This document shows, in pieces, positions 60,895 to 64,000 of a stretch of 64,000 bases of DNA. Made by a program: the position numbers and the translations under genes. The number at the start of each line of letters is the position of its first letter. Positions within the stretch are counted from its first letter, which is position 1. A model generated the notes under the pieces. That model was not told the DNA's origin, ran no database searches, and was given only the letters and a program-made list of their open reading frames with translations. The stretch spans positions 1 through 64,000 of the forward strand of contig CAZCZU010000001.1 in assembly GCA_964503475.1 (NCBI GenBank), given 5' to 3'. Source of the stretch: CAZCZU01 sp964503475. Its GTDB lineage: Bacteria > Pseudomonadota > Zetaproteobacteria > Mariprofundales > Mariprofundaceae.

Positions 60895-61437
60895 TTACTT
60901 TTTCCTATAACCAATCAATTTAGCCGGATTCCCTGCAACGATTTGAAAGTCATCCACAGATTTTGTAACTACACTTCCAGCCCCGACGATAGCGCCTTTA
61001 CCAATCGATATACCGGGTAGAATAATCGCATTCACTCCTAGCCACGCATAATCCCCTATACTGACCGAAGCTCCTTTCAGCCCCTGATTCATAACTGACT
61101 CTGTCAAATTCTCAAACTCATGATTGTTATCATAAATAGAAACCCTGGGGGCTATGGTAGCTCCTTTACCTATTATTACACTAAATGCAGACGCTATTAT
61201 CGTGCCTTTAGAAATCGTCACTTCGTCATTAATTGTTACCGATCCATATCCACCGGGGCCTTCGAGAGAAGCAATCCAAACATCTTCATTTATAATGCAA
61301 CGATGGCCTATTTTTATGTTTTCCGGCCTTGTTAATTTTAGAGAGAAGTCTAAATAGCCACTAAACGAGTACCCTTCAAACCTTTTCGACAAGTAAAAAA
61401 GCCTGGCCTTACTAATAATTTTTCGTGCCAGATTCAT
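60895..61437 (-). CDS. Hexapeptide-repeat acetyltransferase
   Basis: A 180-residue left-handed beta-helix protein. Hexapeptide repeats run from about residue 40 (IKIGHRCIINEDVWI) through IAPRVSIYDNNHEF, where the histidine is the likely base, to AIILPGISIGKGAIVGAGSVV and AGNPAKLIGYRKK. It is the intact neighbour of the broken acetyltransferase. Codon use is AT-richer than in the 24-50 kb genes. It starts one base after the sulfotransferase stop region and was probably acquired together with it. Confidence 0.88.
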   Translation of the reverse strand: MNLARKIISKARLFYLSKRFEGYSFSGYLDFSLKLTRPENIKIGHRCIINEDVWIASLEGPGGYGSVTINDEVTISKGTIIASAFSVIIGKGATIAPRVSIYDNNHEFENLTESVMNQGLKGASVSIGDYAWLGVNAIILPGISIGKGAIVGAGSVVTKSVDDFQIVAGNPAKLIGYRKK

Positions 61438-62340
61438 TCAGGATTTCCCATCCGGATAGTTGTAGCCAAGGCTATTTAAATCATCAGTGATAAATCTTTG
61501 CGTGATCTTATTGCTTTCATGGTAAGTGTTCGACACTTCATTCTCAACGGCTTGTTTGAAGCTGTTTCTCCCTGCGATCTTTCTGATAACCTTGTCTGAT
61601 TTAAACACCAATGATCTGCAGAATCTCCAAACCTTGTTTTGATTTATATCCAATATGTAATCTGAAAACGGAGAGAAAAATTTATTTAACCAACGAAGAA
61701 CTTCGATTGAGGAATCACTCAGGCCAACGTTTATTCTTTCTCCTGTATTTTCATAGGCCCCAGCAGCACCGCTAAATTCAGCCAGTTTATCGATAAATCT
61801 GATATTATCTTTTTTCAACGTTTCAAATGTAGCGACCATGACTTTTTCTTCGTCAAAAAGATGGATGTAGTATTCAATAATCTTGTGGTACTCAAAGCAC
61901 TCTTTAGATAACCATTGATTTACTTCATTTTCTGGTGGTGCAATGAAATTACGAATGGATGCTTTCCCGCCCTGAAGTACATAGGTTCTATAAAGGGCTG
62001 TAATCAGATCGGCCTGGTTTCGAATCACGATTAAAATTTTGGCTTCCGGATAAAGGCTTTTGATTCGATCAGCAATTATCTTTGAGTCTTTACATCCGGT
62101 AAAAGGATCGCCACAAAATCGTTCATGAGATAATACCGGAACCAGTTTTTCATTATTGATCCCTTTATCAATGAACTCTCTGGTACTCTCTTCACTGAAA
62201 TCGAATTGATGAGGCTTTACTACTTTTGCGTATAAAGCCTCCATGGAGTGAGGTTGGTAGTAACCGCACTTTTCCTGGAATACTGTCTTTTGCAGCCATG
62301 TGCTCGCAGTCTTGTGGTAGCCAATATGAACCAGCATCAT
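61438..62340 (-). CDS. Sulfotransferase-like protein (4)
   Basis: A 300-residue protein. HIGYHKTASTWLQKTVF near the N-terminus is the PAPS loop in the HKTASTW form, and ILIVIRNQADLITALYRTY contains the 3'-phosphate-site residues. The composition is AT-rich with many Lys, Asn, Ile and Phe codons, unlike the GC-rich start of the operon, which suggests separate origin. I assign it to the broad sulfotransferase superfamily; substrate unknown. Confidence 0.82.
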   Translation of the reverse strand: MMLVHIGYHKTASTWLQKTVFQEKCGYYQPHSMEALYAKVVKPHQFDFSEESTREFIDKGINNEKLVPVLSHERFCGDPFTGCKDSKIIADRIKSLYPEAKILIVIRNQADLITALYRTYVLQGGKASIRNFIAPPENEVNQWLSKECFEYHKIIEYYIHLFDEEKVMVATFETLKKDNIRFIDKLAEFSGAAGAYENTGERINVGLSDSSIEVLRWLNKFFSPFSDYILDINQNKVWRFCRSLVFKSDKVIRKIAGRNSFKQAVENEVSNTYHESNKITQRFITDDLNSLGYNYPDGKS

Positions 62341-62348
62341 CTATCCCG

Positions 62349-63674
62349 TTAAATTACTCTGACCGGCAGGAAGCCCAGCCTTTTCTTTGCCATGTATACC
62401 ATTGACGCGTTTTTCACGCCAACTCCAAGTGCCATCGCCACCGCAGCCCCAACCGCACCGAATGGCGGTATAAGCAGTACCCCCAACAGGACGACAATAA
62501 TTGCCCCTAGTATATTCAGGCTTCTGCAATCTTTTTCGTGCCCGGTCATCATTAGTAACTCTGCTACAGCTCCCGTAGAAGCATTAACCACAACACCAAT
62601 CAATAAAATGCTGAGAATCGCTGCTCCTGCCGCAAAACCCGGCCCAAATATTCCCAATATCCAGCTTGAGCATAACCCGACAATTACTGATACCGGAAGG
62701 GCGATCCACAAAAGTAATCGAGCGCTATCCCTCGAGACCTTCTCTAAACCTTCCAAATCGTTGTTTCTCCACATTGCAGAATACTTTGGAGCCAGAATGC
62801 TGATCATTGCCATCAATGGAAATACCAATAAACTCGACACTCTATTTGCAATACCAAACAGGCCGACGTCCTGAGCTGTTCCCCACAAACCCAGCATGAT
62901 AAGTGCACCTTGCTGCATAACCATACCTGTTAATGCAACACCAAACAGCGGCCAGCTTGACTCAAAGATTTTTTTCCTGGTCACTGTTCTTTCCTTAGCT
63001 TCGGAGTGAGTTCGAAGTGATGCCTTCCACATCATCCATGCTACCAAGGACATTACAGTTACTGATAATGAGTATGATGCGACTGCACCACTTTCCCCCC
63101 ACATTTCAATCATGGGGTACAATAGCAAGAGCGTTCCCAATGAAACCATGACGGTTTTGATCCATTGGGATGCCGGTATTTTTTTTATCCCACGCAGTCC
63201 TTCCGCATGGATCATACCGATGGCTAGAGGAAGTATAGCGACAGCCGCAATGCGAAACGGCACTTCCATGAATGGCTTGTCGAATATGTCCTTTGCCACC
63301 CAGCCAGCGCCGATGAACATCCCTGCCGCCAGAATAAGCGAAACTACTGATACTGTGCTTACGGCAACGCGATAAACGTATCGCACGTCCGCCCACTCCA
63401 AGTGTGTAGCATGGTAAGCAACGTAGCGTACGACTGTATTATCAAAACCGATTCGGCCTAATGACGCTAATATCGTTACAACCGATATCGCCAGGAAATA
63501 GATTCCGGTTCCTTCAACACCCAGCCAACGTGCAATCAGAATGCTAACAACAAAACCGAGAACCGTTCCCAATATGCGAATTACCAATGCCGCCGAAGCA
63601 CCTCGCAGAACTTCCTGCATATGCAGGTTATTCGCCGACAATTTATTAAGTATTTTTTTCAGCATCCATTTCAT
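62349..63674 (-). CDS. Polysaccharide flippase (Wzx-like)
   Basis: A 441-residue polytopic membrane protein with about twelve to fourteen transmembrane helices, conserved features of the MOP/PST superfamily (ARWLGVEGTGIYFLAISVV near residues 48-67, SWPLFGVALTGMVMQQG, and a repeated two-half organisation). It would flip lipid-linked repeat units across the inner membrane before polymerisation. It is the first gene of the minus-strand operon; a terminator lies upstream, so a promoter should be located in 63675-63730. Confidence 0.88.
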   Translation of the reverse strand: MKWMLKKILNKLSANNLHMQEVLRGASAALVIRILGTVLGFVVSILIARWLGVEGTGIYFLAISVVTILASLGRIGFDNTVVRYVAYHATHLEWADVRYVYRVAVSTVSVVSLILAAGMFIGAGWVAKDIFDKPFMEVPFRIAAVAILPLAIGMIHAEGLRGIKKIPASQWIKTVMVSLGTLLLLYPMIEMWGESGAVASYSLSVTVMSLVAWMMWKASLRTHSEAKERTVTRKKIFESSWPLFGVALTGMVMQQGALIMLGLWGTAQDVGLFGIANRVSSLLVFPLMAMISILAPKYSAMWRNNDLEGLEKVSRDSARLLLWIALPVSVIVGLCSSWILGIFGPGFAAGAAILSILLIGVVVNASTGAVAELLMMTGHEKDCRSLNILGAIIVVLLGVLLIPPFGAVGAAVAMALGVGVKNASMVYMAKKRLGFLPVRVI

Positions 63675-63721
63675 TTCTAATCGAATTCAACCAGTTCCAG
63701 AAACTGATTCTGGCTTGTTAT

Positions 63722-63753
63722 ATTTATAAAGGGGGCGGCCGTTGGCCGCCCCC
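63722..63753 (-). terminator. Intrinsic terminator after the partial terminal gene
   Basis: A perfect 10-bp stem GGGGGCGGCC/GGCCGCCCCC with loop GTT is followed on the minus strand by a T/A-rich run (TTTATAAAT). It ends transcription of the gene at 63790 and separates it from the flippase operon. Confidence 0.85.
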
Positions 63754-63789
63754 TCATTTCAGATCTACCTTCATTGCCAGTTGTTTCGG

Positions 63790-64000
63790 TTATTTCCCGA
63801 TCGCCATACTGTCCCCGGTTAGGGTCAGTCCTGTTGGCGTACCATTAAGAATGGCCGTGTTGGCCTTGTCCTTGGCCACATATGTGCTGATGCCCGTGCC
63901 ATCAACACCATGCACCATCGAATCAAGCACGCCGTCATTGTTCGCATCCACCAGCCCATACTGATTGACCGTAAGTGTTGTCGGCATGAATGTCCTGAAC
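63790..64000 (-). CDS. C-terminal fragment of an unidentified gene running off the window
   Basis: The frame stays open to the right edge, so this is the C-terminal part of a longer protein. The visible ~70 residues include VDANNDGVLDSMVHG, a D-x-N-x-D-G calcium-binding-type loop, and glycine/threonine-rich strands (TPTGLTLTGDSMAIGK). That composition is usual for secreted or surface proteins. An internal ATG at 63987 is possible as a start but unlikely. Function unknown. Confidence 0.5.
   Translation of the reverse strand, partial: FRTFMPTTLTVNQYGLVDANNDGVLDSMVHGVDGTGISTYVAKDKANTAILNGTPTGLTLTGDSMAIGK

Overview
The window is GC-rich, densely coded DNA from a Gram-negative bacterium, almost certainly a pseudomonadote. 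Outer-membrane, lipoprotein-export and type II secretion genes show the cell type. The block rpoN-hpf-ptsN-hprK-rapZ-EIIA-ptsH-ptsI, two small periplasmic c-type cytochromes and a PrsK/PrsR-like pair next to an exopolysaccharide locus fit a Zetaproteobacterium (Mariprofundus-like) or a beta/gamma relative. I cannot fix the genus without a search.

Layout. 0-7 kb: lipA, a small outer-membrane barrel, an unrecognised cupin-like protein, a minus-strand operon (DEAD-box helicase, rlmI, cpdA-like) and a CAU tRNA. 7-15.5 kb: bolA-grxD, then the sigma-54/nitrogen-PTS operon with HPr kinase, HPr and EI but no sugar permease, and bioB in the opposite direction behind a possible BirA operator. 16-24 kb: dapA, a histidine kinase and sigma-54-type regulator with a small secreted protein, two cytochromes c, and clpB behind a heat-shock-like promoter. 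24-38 kb: an exopolysaccharide locus with wzb-wza-wzc, two GDP-mannose dehydratases, ugd, a WecA-like initiating transferase and complete rmlACDB, closed by smpB. 38.5-49.7 kb: a type II secretion operon on the minus strand in the order C-D-E-F-[TPR/membrane protein]-[YidD-like]-G-H-I-J-K-L-M. 49.9-63.7 kb: a second minus-strand polysaccharide operon with a deacetylase, three glycosyltransferase proteins (one fused to an acetyltransferase domain), a GH5 hydrolase, four sulfotransferases, more hexapeptide acetyltransferases, a Wzy-like polymerase and a Wzx-like flippase. The last gene runs off the right edge.

How it works together. The 24-38 kb genes supply dTDP-rhamnose, UDP-glucuronate and GDP-4-keto-6-deoxymannose, a lipid-linked initiator, and the Wza/Wzc export machine with its phosphatase. 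The 50-64 kb genes supply assembly, decoration (acetyl and sulfate), flipping and polymerisation. The likely product is an acidic, sulfated, rhamnose- and uronate-containing exopolysaccharide.

The most unusual signal is a system of degenerate heptanucleotide arrays, all of the form NNN-TYAC or its complement, placed between and inside the 24-38 kb genes, with outliers upstream of dapA and lipA. Orientation follows a rule: GTRA-type units sit at gene 3' ends and often supply the stop codon, while TYAC-type units sit at 5' ends and sometimes encode the protein N-terminus. Arrays are also translated inside gmd and rmlB and bracket a small four-helix-bundle gene. A second, unrelated family of hairpin-rich interspersed repeats lies at about 3.1-3.3 kb and 15.5-15.9 kb.
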